Shown: positions 46,484 to 54,998 of the stretch, piece by piece
Layout: every line of letters begins with the position of its first letter
Position numbering within the stretch: the stretch's first letter is position 1
NCBI RefSeq assembly: GCF_904846035.1
Contig: NZ_CAJGYT010000001.1
Coordinates: forward strand, 62,001-126,000
Source of the DNA: Psychrobacter aestuarii
Lineage (GTDB): Bacteria; Pseudomonadota; Gammaproteobacteria; Pseudomonadales; Moraxellaceae
Length of the DNA: 64,000 nt
Direction: 5' to 3'
The notes under the pieces: generated by a model
What the model saw: the letters and a program-made list of their open reading frames with translations, nothing else
The model's database searches: none
Told to the model about the DNA's origin: nothing
Position numbers and translations under genes: made by a program

Positions 46484-46602
46484 GTCTCTCTCCTTGTTGA
46501 GGACTGTTCAAAAGTGCTGCATTTTTGGTGTTTATTGCTCAAACCCAACGGTGTCATTGTCGCGCTTTGCTCTAATAGCCTATGGCTGTTGCCAATGCCT
46601 TA

Positions 46603-46893
46603 TCAGCTGTCGTCACTGCGTATCGAAGACGGGTGACGCAGCAAAGGCGTGACGTCTACTTGCATATACGGGTATAGGGGCAGCGACATCATGATGTCGT
46701 GTAGGGCTTCATGGCTCTCAACATCGAAAATGCTAAAGTTGGCATACTCGCCTGCCAAGCGCCAGATATGTCGCCATTTGCCTTCTGCTTGTAGTTGCTG
46801 CGATAAGGCTTTTTCGTCCGCCTTGAGTTTTGCTAGCGTTTCGGCGTCCATATCGCTCGGTATCACGACATCCATACGTACGTGGTATAGCAT
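46603..46893 (-). CDS. catC: Muconolactone delta-isomerase CatC
   Basis: 96 residues, the family size. Motif YHVRMDVVIPSDMDAE at the start and WRLAGEYANFSIFDVES in the centre are those of CatC. It isomerises muconolactone to beta-ketoadipate enol-lactone, which the PcaD half of PcaL can hydrolyse. Confidence 0.94.
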   Translation of the reverse strand: MLYHVRMDVVIPSDMDAETLAKLKADEKALSQQLQAEGKWRHIWRLAGEYANFSIFDVESHEALHDIMMSLPLYPYMQVDVTPLLRHPSSIRSDDS

Positions 46894-46940
46894 TGCAATC
46901 TCCTTATTACCTGCTCATGTGAAATCGTTGTCTGTCCGTT

Positions 46941-48077
46941 TTATCCGTTTAGCGACTGAGCTTGGTTGGCATACTTATTGGCGTAGTAGCTCACCTTGTC
47001 ACGGTCTACCTCAATGCCCAGTCCAGCGCCAGTCGGCACGTCTAAGTTAAAATCATGGTAATCCAGTGGGCGTACCAAAATGTCATCGGTCAATAAAAGC
47101 GGACCGAACAGCTCGGTATCAAAATTTAGAGTCGGAAAGGTTGAGAACACGTGTGCAGAAGCTGCCGTACCGATAGGACCTTCAAGCATCGTGCCGCCAT
47201 ACAGCTCAATACCTGCCAAATGCGCCAGTTGCCCAATCAGGCAGCCTGCTTTGAGTCCACCTGCTTGGTTGATTTTGACCGCGAACACATCCGCACAATG
47301 TGCTGCTGCCAAATGAAAGGCGTTTTGTGGGTCTTGCACAATCTCATCTGCCATAATCGCCACGTCAAAGTGCTCTTTTAGACGCTTGAGACCGTCTTTA
47401 TTGCGCATCGAGATGGGCTGCTCAATCAAGTCAATGTGACCGTCTTGCAAGCGCTTAATGCCCTTGATTGCCTCAAGCTCTGTCCATGCTTGGTTCACGT
47501 CCACCGTGATGCGGCAGTCGGGCAGGGCATCTTTAATCGCCAGCACATGAGTTAGGTCTTGTTCAAGGGGGTTGCTGCCGATTTTGAGCTTAAAGATACG
47601 GTGGCGTTGTTGGGCGACCATTGCTTTGGCTTCAGCAATGTCTTTTTCAGTGTTGCCGCTGGCGAGTGTCCACGCTACGCCGAGCGTATCACGTACGCGC
47701 CCGCCCAAAAGCTCGCTGACAGGCACGCCCAGACGTTTGCCCTCAATATCGAGCAATGCCGTTTCTATTGCACACTTGGCAAAGCGGTTGCCGCTGATGT
47801 GTTGACTGAGCAGTTGCATGGCTTTTGCGGTAGAGGTGGGCGCTTCTTTGATAAGTAGTGGCGCAAAATATGTGTCGATATTGGTTTTGATACTGTGCGG
47901 GCTTTCTTCTGCGTAGCTCAGCCCACCAATAGTGGTGGCTTCACCCCAGCCTTCAAGCCCATCTTCCGTTTGGATATGAACAAGAACTAAAGTTTGCTCT
48001 TTCATTACTGTGCAAGCGAGCTTGTGCGTTCGAATGGTCGGTATCGGCACCAGTAATGTGTGAATGGAACGAATCAT
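46941..48077 (-). CDS. catB: Muconate cycloisomerase CatB
   Basis: 378 residues, enolase superfamily. Catalytic Lys in FKLKIGSNP, metal-binding acid in ITVDVNQAW, LIEQPI and IMADEIVQD, and the second catalytic Lys in VFAVKINQAGG. It lactonises cis,cis-muconate to muconolactone. First gene of catBCA, divergent from catM across a CatM-type box. Confidence 0.94.
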   Translation of the reverse strand: MIRSIHTLLVPIPTIRTHKLACTVMKEQTLVLVHIQTEDGLEGWGEATTIGGLSYAEESPHSIKTNIDTYFAPLLIKEAPTSTAKAMQLLSQHISGNRFAKCAIETALLDIEGKRLGVPVSELLGGRVRDTLGVAWTLASGNTEKDIAEAKAMVAQQRHRIFKLKIGSNPLEQDLTHVLAIKDALPDCRITVDVNQAWTELEAIKGIKRLQDGHIDLIEQPISMRNKDGLKRLKEHFDVAIMADEIVQDPQNAFHLAAAHCADVFAVKINQAGGLKAGCLIGQLAHLAGIELYGGTMLEGPIGTAASAHVFSTFPTLNFDTELFGPLLLTDDILVRPLDYHDFNLDVPTGAGLGIEVDRDKVSYYANKYANQAQSLNG

Positions 48078-48172
48078 GACTGTCCTTATCCTATGTGATA
48101 AATCCCTTAATCGTGCTATTTACTATATGTTTCGTGGGTCACTTTGTCTAAGACCTATTAGGGTGCTATTTG

Positions 48173-48187
48173 ATACCTTTTAGGTAT
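48173..48187. promoter_or_regulatory. CatM/BenM-type operator between catB and catM
   Basis: ATAC-N7-GTAT (48173-48176 and 48184-48187), the consensus reported for CatM and BenM of Acinetobacter, about 96 bases from the catB start. It overlaps TATAAT (48185-48190), a plausible -10 for catM, which would give autorepression. Confidence 0.8.
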
Positions 48188-48302
48188 AATGTAAGTCTAA
48201 GGGCTGTCTTGTTAACAACCGTATTTGGTTCTTAGTCACCTATTAATCAAGAAATGCCAGTCATGAAGACAAACTGAAACGAAAACTGAAAAGGAAAAAG
48301 GT

Positions 48303-49220
48303 ATGGAGCTTAGACATTTACGCTATTTCATCGCTGTTGCCGAAGAAAAGAGCTTTAATAAGGCAGCAGAGCGCCTGTATATCTCGCAGCCGCCGCTTAG
48401 TCGGCAAATCAAGCAATTGGAAGAAGAGCTGGGTGTGGTGCTGATTGACAGAGAGCAGCGTCCGCTAAAGCTCACCGAGGCGGGGACATTTTTTTATGAC
48501 CATGCGCTACAAATCATTAAAAAATCAGACAACTTACGAGCGATGACCATGCGTAAAGCGCACTTCGACGGCGCTATCTCTATTGGTTTTGTCGCGTCGA
48601 TGCTATACGGCACCTTGCCACGTGCGATTGCGCGTTTTCGCAAAGTCTATCCAAACATTAATATCAAGCTACACGAGCTGAACTCATGGCAGCAAACCCA
48701 AGCGCTCACCAGTGGCAAAATAGACGTGGGCTTTGGCAGGCTACTGTTCGATGATGCGTCAGTCAGACGCATTGTATTGCGTGAAGAGAGCTTGGTTGTC
48801 GCCTTACCTTTAGAGCATCCGATCATGCAAGAACAGCGCAGCAGCATTGATCTTGCCGATTTGGTCAATGAAAACTTGCAGTTATATCCCAAGCTGCCGC
48901 GCCCTGGGTTTATCGATTATGTTTTAGGACTGTTCGAGGCACGCAATCTCGAGCCGACCGCGTTTACTGAAGTCAGCGAGCTGCATGTGGCGCTTGGCTT
49001 GGTGGCGGCAGGTGAGGGCATCACCATCGTGCCCAAATCGCTTGAGCATTTACGCGACAAAGAAGTCGGTTATCTTCCTTTTGCAGATGGACAGCTCACC
49101 TCTCCTGTCATTATGAATGTGCGCCATTTTGATAAGTCTGCGCTGTTATCGACATTGCTCGACGTGCTGTATGAGATTTATGAAGAAGAAGGGGTGACGC
49201 ATACCCGCGAAGCTATTTAA
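48303..49220 (+). CDS. catM: LysR-family regulator CatM/BenM
   Basis: 305 residues. DNA-binding domain MELRHLRYFIAVAEEKSFNKAA then ERLYISQPPLSRQIKQLEEE, near-identical in style to CatM/BenM. Effector domain 90-300. It should respond to cis,cis-muconate and activate catBCA. Divergent from catB. The alternative name BenM is possible, but no ben genes are seen, so CatM is preferred. Confidence 0.88.
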   Translation: MELRHLRYFIAVAEEKSFNKAAERLYISQPPLSRQIKQLEEELGVVLIDREQRPLKLTEAGTFFYDHALQIIKKSDNLRAMTMRKAHFDGAISIGFVASMLYGTLPRAIARFRKVYPNINIKLHELNSWQQTQALTSGKIDVGFGRLLFDDASVRRIVLREESLVVALPLEHPIMQEQRSSIDLADLVNENLQLYPKLPRPGFIDYVLGLFEARNLEPTAFTEVSELHVALGLVAAGEGITIVPKSLEHLRDKEVGYLPFADGQLTSPVIMNVRHFDKSALLSTLLDVLYEIYEEEGVTHTREAI

Positions 49221-49641
49221 GCATGCGCTTAGAGCATGGCTTTGAAGTTATAGATGATAAGTAAAGAGTTGATAAGACAGATAAGGCTATACAGCTAAAT
49301 ATACCTTGAAAGCATAGGTTGAAAGTTCAATTATTATTAAAACGGTATATTCATATTTTCATAAATTCTAGAGATAGCAGCATGGAATACATAGAATATC
49401 TTTATGTTTTTATTATAATTTTTAGAAAATTTATAATTTTTTCAAATAGAGAGTCATATTTTTTGATTTTTTACGTTGACAATGGTTAAAGCGACTGCTA
49501 AATTTATTTGAAATGTAAAGTATTTTACGGAATAAACAGAGATACGAACGGATTTTCTTGTATATCAAGGATGATAACATAAGAACTTTAGTTTGTTTTT
49601 TGGTGTGTTTGCAGTTTACATTCTAAGAAAGGATTCTGATT
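49221..49641. promoter_or_regulatory. 421-base A/T-rich region with dctP3 promoter
   Basis: No gene seen. A good promoter TTGACA (49476-49481)-N17-TAAATT (49499-49504) lies in it. At 49542 a degenerate copy of the shared operator begins (ATACGAAC, then TTC at the right spacing; the third half-site is lost). The region is clearly lower in G+C than the flanking genes. The ribosome site AAGAAAGGA precedes dctP3. Confidence 0.55.
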
Positions 49642-50685
49642 ATGAAACTCCCCTTTGCTTTAACCGCCATACTCGCTACCGCCATCAGTGTTAGCGCTTG
49701 CTCAACTGAAAACAACACTACCACCGCGACCGATGACGTGACGACCTTGCGATTCTCCCATTTGTGGCCCGCATCTGCTGTGATGCATACCGATGCGTTT
49801 GTGCCATGGGCTAAGAAAATCGAGGAAGAATCAGGCGGTCGCCTAAAAATCGAAATTTATCCCTCTGCCACACTCAGTAAGCCTGACGCAACCTATGATG
49901 CGGTAGCCAAAGGGACGGTCGATTTGGGTGTGCAGGTGCAAGGCTATATCAATGGTCGCTTTCCCCTGACGCAAATTGCCGAGCTGCCTGGTCTGTCAAA
50001 TTCCGCCGCCCAAATGAGCTGTATGCTCCAAAAGCTCTACGATGACGGCGTGATTGCCAAAGAATATGACGACACGCATCTGCTGTTTATGATTGGCAGC
50101 GAGCCTGCGACCTTACACACTATCGATAAACCAATACGCACGCCCGCAGATTTAAAAGGGCTACGCATTCGCCGTCCGTCTGCCATCGGTGGTGAGATTA
50201 TTGAAGCGGCAGGGGGCGCACCTGTTGGCTTGCCTGCGACCGACTTGTATACCTCATTACAGCGCGGCGTGGTCGATGGCATGGCATTTCCGTGGAGTCC
50301 GACAGGCTCTTTTAAACTGACCGACATCGTCAACACGCATACCAACATGCCTTTTTACAGCTCGGCATTGGTGGTGACGATGAATAAGGACAAATATGAC
50401 AAGCTGCCTGCCGATCTGAAGAAAATCTTAGACGACAATACAGACAAAGCCATGTCTGATGTTGCCGCCCAAGTGTTTGATACGGAAGCCGAAAAATACA
50501 GCAGCGAAGCGCGCGCGCGTGGTGATGTGATGATTGATATCCCCAATCCGCTGAGCGACCCGCAATGGAAAGTGCCGCTAGAGGCGGGCACGAAAAAGTA
50601 TCTGGCAGATGTCAGTGCCATGGGACTAGATGCCCAGTCGGTCTATGACCAAGCCAAAGCCGCCAGCGCCGCATGTCAATCGTAA
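49642..50685 (+). CDS. TRAP transporter solute-binding lipoprotein DctP, copy 3
   Basis: 347 residues. Lipoprotein signal ending AISVSAC. Conserved blocks as in copies 1 and 2 (EIYPSATLSKPDATYDA, LKGLRIRRPSAI), with pocket loops GSEPATLHT and PWSPTGSF. It stands alone between catM and the iac cluster with its own promoter. The position suggests a substrate of the catechol/indole-acetate branch, such as benzoate, anthranilate or indole-3-acetate; this is only context. It would need the DctQM pair 7-9 kb to the left. Confidence 0.9.
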   Translation: MKLPFALTAILATAISVSACSTENNTTTATDDVTTLRFSHLWPASAVMHTDAFVPWAKKIEEESGGRLKIEIYPSATLSKPDATYDAVAKGTVDLGVQVQGYINGRFPLTQIAELPGLSNSAAQMSCMLQKLYDDGVIAKEYDDTHLLFMIGSEPATLHTIDKPIRTPADLKGLRIRRPSAIGGEIIEAAGGAPVGLPATDLYTSLQRGVVDGMAFPWSPTGSFKLTDIVNTHTNMPFYSSALVVTMNKDKYDKLPADLKKILDDNTDKAMSDVAAQVFDTEAEKYSSEARARGDVMIDIPNPLSDPQWKVPLEAGTKKYLADVSAMGLDAQSVYDQAKAASAACQS

Positions 50686-50919
50686 GGCACACGCGGCGCG
50701 GGTTGGTTCTGTCTTGTCACGGTTACTGGCGTTTAATAAAAACCGATAGTAAGTTATGGATACGACAGTTATTTTAAACCAGCATTGTTTTAATGATACC
50801 ATTCTATTTTTACGACTCTATTTTTATTGAGGCGGTATAAAAGCGAATGGCATATTAAAAATAAACGGCTGGTATTTTTTGTCGTCTGGTAATTTTTAGT
50901 TGATTTATGATAACGGTCA

Positions 50920-51411
50920 TTAATCAATAGATTCGTTATTTTCTAACTTGTTTTCTAAATTATCAAAAAGCTTTTGACTGAGCCTCAAAAAAGTATCCAA
51001 TTCTTCTTTAGAGAATTTAGAAAATAAGTTCTCAAGCATAGGCGCGGTCGTCTTGATAATCAAATTGACCTGATCTCGACCTTCCTTGGTCAGTTTAACG
51101 AGGCGCACGCGTCCATCACTGGCTTGCTTAAACACCTTGACCAAGCCCTCTTTCTCCATACGCTGCACGATTTTGGTGGTCGTTGGAATCTTCATTAATG
51201 CTTCGTTAGAAATCTCTGATATCGCTAGGGTCTCATGTTCTCTGAGTAGCAGCCCAACACGCCAGCGCGAGGTGTCCATACCTATTGGCTTTAGGGTTTT
51301 TTCCATTTCGATATTGTAAAGAGATTCAAGGCGTGCGACCCAGTAAAAAGGGTATTTACGGTGATCAAAGTCGTCGCTATCGGGGATATATTGTGATTTT
51401 TCTGTGTGCAC
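50920..51411 (-). CDS. iacR: MarR-family repressor of the iac genes, IacR
   Basis: 163 residues. Winged-helix MarR core (about 30-140): GLLLREHETLAISEISNEA, then MKIPTTTKIVQRMEKEGLV and the wing DGRVRLVKLTKEG. It is divergent from iacH, as in the iac clusters of Acinetobacter, where IacR represses and indole-3-acetate relieves it. Candidate operators lie in the 128-base gap. Confidence 0.85.
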   Translation of the reverse strand: MHTEKSQYIPDSDDFDHRKYPFYWVARLESLYNIEMEKTLKPIGMDTSRWRVGLLLREHETLAISEISNEALMKIPTTTKIVQRMEKEGLVKVFKQASDGRVRLVKLTKEGRDQVNLIIKTTAPMLENLFSKFSKEELDTFLRLSQKLFDNLENKLENNESID

Positions 51412-51468
51412 TTTTATGCTTCCTAATGATTTAAATGTCTGTTTTTTATAAAAATAAAAATAATTATA

Positions 51469-51483
51469 GTCAAAGTATTTGAC
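51469..51483. promoter_or_regulatory. Candidate IacR operator
   Basis: GTCAAA-GTA-TTTGAC, perfect inverted repeat with 6-base arms, in the iacR-iacH divergent region. Size and place suit a MarR-family site. Confidence 0.5.
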
Positions 51484-51505
51484 ATTTCAACTAAATTTTA
51501 AGATA

Positions 51506-51531
51506 CTTTCAATTAAGCCATGAATTGAAAG
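51506..51531 (+). promoter_or_regulatory. Hairpin that can cover the iacH ribosome-binding site
   Basis: CTTTCAATT (51506-51514) and AATTGAAAG (51523-51531) are perfect 9-base arms with an 8-base loop. The second arm contains the first bases of GAAAGGA (51528-51534), the ribosome site of iacH (ATG 51540). It could act as RNA hairpin or as a second operator. Confidence 0.55.
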
Positions 51532-51539
51532 GATTCAAC

Positions 51540-52730
51540 ATGAATGATTTCACCACTGTATTCCCTGTATCGGACGTCGATTCGCTAACGGTGGCGATAA
51601 AGGACAGTATCGATATTGCAGGGACGCCCACGCAGCTCGGTAGCGATGCCTGCCTTAATGCGCCGCCTGCAAAAAAAGACGCCACTGTGGTGGAGCGTCT
51701 GAAACAACATCACTTTTCTATTGTGGGCAAAACGGTCATGCATGAGCTTGCCTTTGGCATGACGGGCGTCAATCGCAGTTATGGTACACCAGTCAATCCA
51801 TTATATCCTAATTTGATTCCTGGCGGCTCATCGAGCGGCTCGGCAACCGCGGTGGCAAGTGGTCAAGTGGCGGTCGCGATTGGTACGGATACAGGTGGCT
51901 CGGTGCGTATGCCTGCGGCGTGCTGCGGTATTTATGGCTTTAAGCCGACCTTTGGGTTGGTCAGTCGAGCAGGGGTGTGGCCAAGCGCATCGTCTTTGGA
52001 TTGTGTGGGGGTGTTTGCCGCCAAGCCTGAGTTGATTACCCGCACTATGCAAGCGATTGCACCTGAGTTTGCGCCATTATCGCCCGCAGATGTTGCCCTG
52101 TTAGAGCAAGACACATTGACGCTGGGCTGGCTGTCGGTGGATGCCGATACCCGCATTACAGCGACGATTAAAGCGGCGCTGACCCAGCATGACGCAACAA
52201 CGACAACAGCAACAGCGCATCCGCGCATTACGTTAAAACCTGTCGAATGCGCGGGTTTAGACGCAGCGTTTCAGGCAGGTCTTAGTATCATTAACCGCGA
52301 AACGTGGCTGGCGTGCAAAGACTTTTATGCTACAGGCAAGCTTGGGGATGATGTCGCCACACGTCTAGAAAAAGCCAGTCGCACCACCGACAGCGAACTG
52401 CTAGAGGCCGAATACGTTCGCGCCATCTTTAGCGCCCAAATCGATGCGCTGCTGGCAGACACCCGCGTGCTGGCACTGCCCACGCTACCCAATGCGCCGA
52501 TGACGCTTGCGGATGCTTTGGCAGGCAAGACCGATGTCACCGCCTCCAAGCTGGTACGCCCGTTTAATCTGTCAGGATATCCCGCCTACGCGCTGCCTTG
52601 TCATTCTGATTTTGATTTTCCCATCAGCCTGCAATTGGTCGGGCGCAAAGGTGACGATGCCTTTGTCTGTGCGCTTGCCGAGCGTTTGACGGCTTTACTT
52701 TCACCCAACTTGACGACCGCTGCGCGATAA
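51540..52730 (+). CDS. iacH: Amidase-signature hydrolase IacH
   Basis: 396 residues from the ATG at 51540. Catalytic triad of the amidase-signature family: K21 (AIKDSIDIAG), cis-Ser in PGGSSSGSATA (S98/S99) and nucleophile S121 in DTGGSVRMPA. It lacks the usual 50-70 residues before the Lys, so it is a short family member. First gene of the iac operon. Its role in the IAA pathway is not settled; hydrolysis of indole-3-acetamide or an analogous amide is likely from the family. Confidence 0.82.
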   Translation: MNDFTTVFPVSDVDSLTVAIKDSIDIAGTPTQLGSDACLNAPPAKKDATVVERLKQHHFSIVGKTVMHELAFGMTGVNRSYGTPVNPLYPNLIPGGSSSGSATAVASGQVAVAIGTDTGGSVRMPAACCGIYGFKPTFGLVSRAGVWPSASSLDCVGVFAAKPELITRTMQAIAPEFAPLSPADVALLEQDTLTLGWLSVDADTRITATIKAALTQHDATTTTATAHPRITLKPVECAGLDAAFQAGLSIINRETWLACKDFYATGKLGDDVATRLEKASRTTDSELLEAEYVRAIFSAQIDALLADTRVLALPTLPNAPMTLADALAGKTDVTASKLVRPFNLSGYPAYALPCHSDFDFPISLQLVGRKGDDAFVCALAERLTALLSPNLTTAAR

Positions 52731-52770
52731 GCTGCCGCATTATGGACATCCATACGAAAAAGGAATTTCT

Positions 52771-53907
52771 ATGACCACGATTACTCCCCTTATTGAACAT
52801 CCAGACCTTGACGCGCTGCTCGATGACATTCGTAAGCGCGCTGACGACTGTGAAAAACAGCGCCACATTGACCAAGACATTATTGAGCGTTTTAAAGCCA
52901 TTGGCGTGTACCGCGCCTTTGTGCCCAAGCGTTTTGGCGGCGATGAGCGCAGCCCAACCGATTTTTTACGCCTGATTGAGACCATCGCGATGGCAGACGG
53001 CTCGGCAGGCTGGGTCGCAAGCTTTGGCATGAATCCGTTTTATTTGGGCGGTCTGCCGATGCCGACGATTGAAAAGGTCTGGGCAGATACGCCTGATGTG
53101 GTGTTTGCTGGGGCGATTTTTCCCGTGCGCCCTGCCGAAGTGCGTGACGACAGCTACGTGGTGTCGGGACGCTGGAAGTTTGCCAGCGGCTGTATGGGTG
53201 CGTCACTGATTGGTGTGGGCATCAAGCCTGAGACCGAAGGCGCACTACCGCGCATCGCGGTCATGCCTGCCGAGTCCTTACAGATTGATGAGACGTGGGA
53301 CATGATTGGGATGCGTGCCACAGGCAGCCATGACGTGGTCGCGGAGAATGTCATCGTGCCCAAAGAATGGAGCTTTATCCGTGGCGGCGACATCACTTTA
53401 ACCGAGCCGTTGTTTAAATACCCACCGCTATCGCTTGCCACGCAAGTACTGGCTGTGACCACGCTGGGTCTTGCCCGCGAAGCCTTGGACATCATCACCA
53501 GTGAGGCGGGCGCGCGCAAGTCCGTCACAGGCGCGCCCAATCTTGGCGAGCGCGAATATGTGCAGATTGCGATTGGTAAGGCTGAGGCAAAGATGCTGGC
53601 GAGTAAGGCGTTTTTTTACCAAGCGACTGAGGCCGTTTGGGACACCATCATGGCAGGCGAGACGCCAAGCGATGCCCAAATCAGCCTATTGCGCTTGTCC
53701 AGCTCGCACCTGACACACGAGTGTGTCGGCGTAGTCAACACGGTGTATAAGCTGATGGGCATGACCAGCGCGGACAACAGTCACGCCATGACACGCATTT
53801 ACCGCGATGCGTCACTCGTCGGTCAACATGCCTTTATGGGCGAGATTACCTTTAGAAATGCAGGCGCGATGGCATTTAATCATGCGCCTTATCCAGGCTA
53901 TTTATAA
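52771..53907 (+). CDS. iacA: Indole-3-acetate monooxygenase IacA, acyl-CoA dehydrogenase-like
   Basis: 378 residues with the acyl-CoA dehydrogenase fold of group D flavin monooxygenases: helical N-terminus (CEKQRHIDQDIIERFKAIG), beta domain VSGRWKFASGCMGA and WDMIGMRATGSHDVVAENV, C-terminal helices SHAMTRIYRDASLVGQHAF. In known clusters IacA starts indole-3-acetate attack with reduced flavin supplied by the IacG reductase, encoded at the end of this operon. The GGAA-type ribosome site lies before 52771. Confidence 0.88.
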   Translation: MTTITPLIEHPDLDALLDDIRKRADDCEKQRHIDQDIIERFKAIGVYRAFVPKRFGGDERSPTDFLRLIETIAMADGSAGWVASFGMNPFYLGGLPMPTIEKVWADTPDVVFAGAIFPVRPAEVRDDSYVVSGRWKFASGCMGASLIGVGIKPETEGALPRIAVMPAESLQIDETWDMIGMRATGSHDVVAENVIVPKEWSFIRGGDITLTEPLFKYPPLSLATQVLAVTTLGLAREALDIITSEAGARKSVTGAPNLGEREYVQIAIGKAEAKMLASKAFFYQATEAVWDTIMAGETPSDAQISLLRLSSSHLTHECVGVVNTVYKLMGMTSADNSHAMTRIYRDASLVGQHAFMGEITFRNAGAMAFNHAPYPGYL

Positions 53908-54000
53908 GCCCTTGTTAAACAAAGCACATTTACCCGATTCAACCAGCAACTCACCATTAACGAGCCACCAAATCACCACTAGATTAAAAAGGATACTCTC

Positions 54001-54360
54001 ATGGAAAAATTAGACACCCACCGCGTACTGTTTTGTATTGGTATCAATCAAAACTTTATGGACGCGCCCGCCGCCGAAATGAAAGACGTCTGGCAGGCAT
54101 TTAGCCAAATGATGCAAAACGTCGATGAACTGCCTGGCGTTACCATTTTGGGCATCATGGACGACGATCGCTTGCAGGTCGGTGCAGCAGCGGCAGCGCC
54201 TTGGATGGCATACATCATGGCGGATGTGCCTGATATCGAAACTGTCATTGCCGCGTGTAATTTCTTTAGAACCATTCCTGTCGGCGATGGCACGTACAAG
54301 CTGTGGAAATATTGCAAGGTCGAGGCGCGTATCGGTCGCAAGCTGGTCGTGCCTGAATAA
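54001..54360 (+). CDS. iacB: IacB, small protein of the IAA pathway
   Basis: 119 residues, no membrane segment. Starts MEKLDTHRVLFCIGINQNFMDAP; alternate beta/helix pattern suggests a small alpha+beta fold of the dimeric barrel type. Position between iacA and iacI is that of iacB in known clusters, and the size fits. Biochemical role: believed to assist the conversion of the oxidised indole intermediate, not visible in the sequence. Confidence 0.8.
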   Translation: MEKLDTHRVLFCIGINQNFMDAPAAEMKDVWQAFSQMMQNVDELPGVTILGIMDDDRLQVGAAAAAPWMAYIMADVPDIETVIAACNFFRTIPVGDGTYKLWKYCKVEARIGRKLVVPE

Positions 54361-54406
54361 TCCGCCATTCACTTGATAACGCATTCGATAACTGTAGGTA
54401 ACGACA

Positions 54407-54925
54407 ATGACAAAACCAACTGTAGCCAGCCTCAGTCAACGCCTGTGGGCGCTAGAGCAAGAAAAAGCCGTACGCGAATGTATGCAGCGCTATATGTCGC
54501 TGTGCGATGTACTGGATGTGGGCTTTGACTTGTCATTACTGATGGATTTGTTCGCGACAGATGCGGTGTGGCAAGGGGTGGGCAAGCGTTATGCTAAGAC
54601 CTTTGGCGCGTATGAAGGCAAAGACGCGATTGCCAATATGTTCGCCAAATATACCCAGCCGCCCGCGCATTTTGTGACGAACGCGCACTTTTTGACCAAT
54701 GAGCAGATTCATGTGTCAAACGACACGGCAGTCGGCACATGGCTGCTATTGCAAACCGCAACGTTTCAAGACGGTCGCTCGCAGCTGAGCAGCGCCCGTT
54801 TGCGTGTCAATTTTACGCTCGATAACGAGCAATGGAAGATTCAACACTTTCAGACAGAAAGCCTGTTCAATCGTCCGATGGACACCCCGTGGGATGTAGA
54901 CAAAGCACTGCCTACCCCAGAGTAA
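54407..54925 (+). CDS. iacI: IacI, SnoaL/NTF2-like protein
   Basis: 172 residues. NTF2-like cone: LWALEQEKAVRECMQRYM at the N-terminus, then LMDLFATDAVWQGVG and LRVNFTLDNEQWKIQHFQTE. Family members include small hydrolases/isomerases and dioxygenase beta-like proteins. Gene order A-B-I-C is diagnostic for the iac set. Function in the pathway is not proven. Confidence 0.8.
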   Translation: MTKPTVASLSQRLWALEQEKAVRECMQRYMSLCDVLDVGFDLSLLMDLFATDAVWQGVGKRYAKTFGAYEGKDAIANMFAKYTQPPAHFVTNAHFLTNEQIHVSNDTAVGTWLLLQTATFQDGRSQLSSARLRVNFTLDNEQWKIQHFQTESLFNRPMDTPWDVDKALPTPE

Positions 54926-54998
54926 TCATGACATAAGCACGACCGTCATCAACGTATCAACAGCATCAAACGTATTCACGTATCAAGGAGAGACAACG

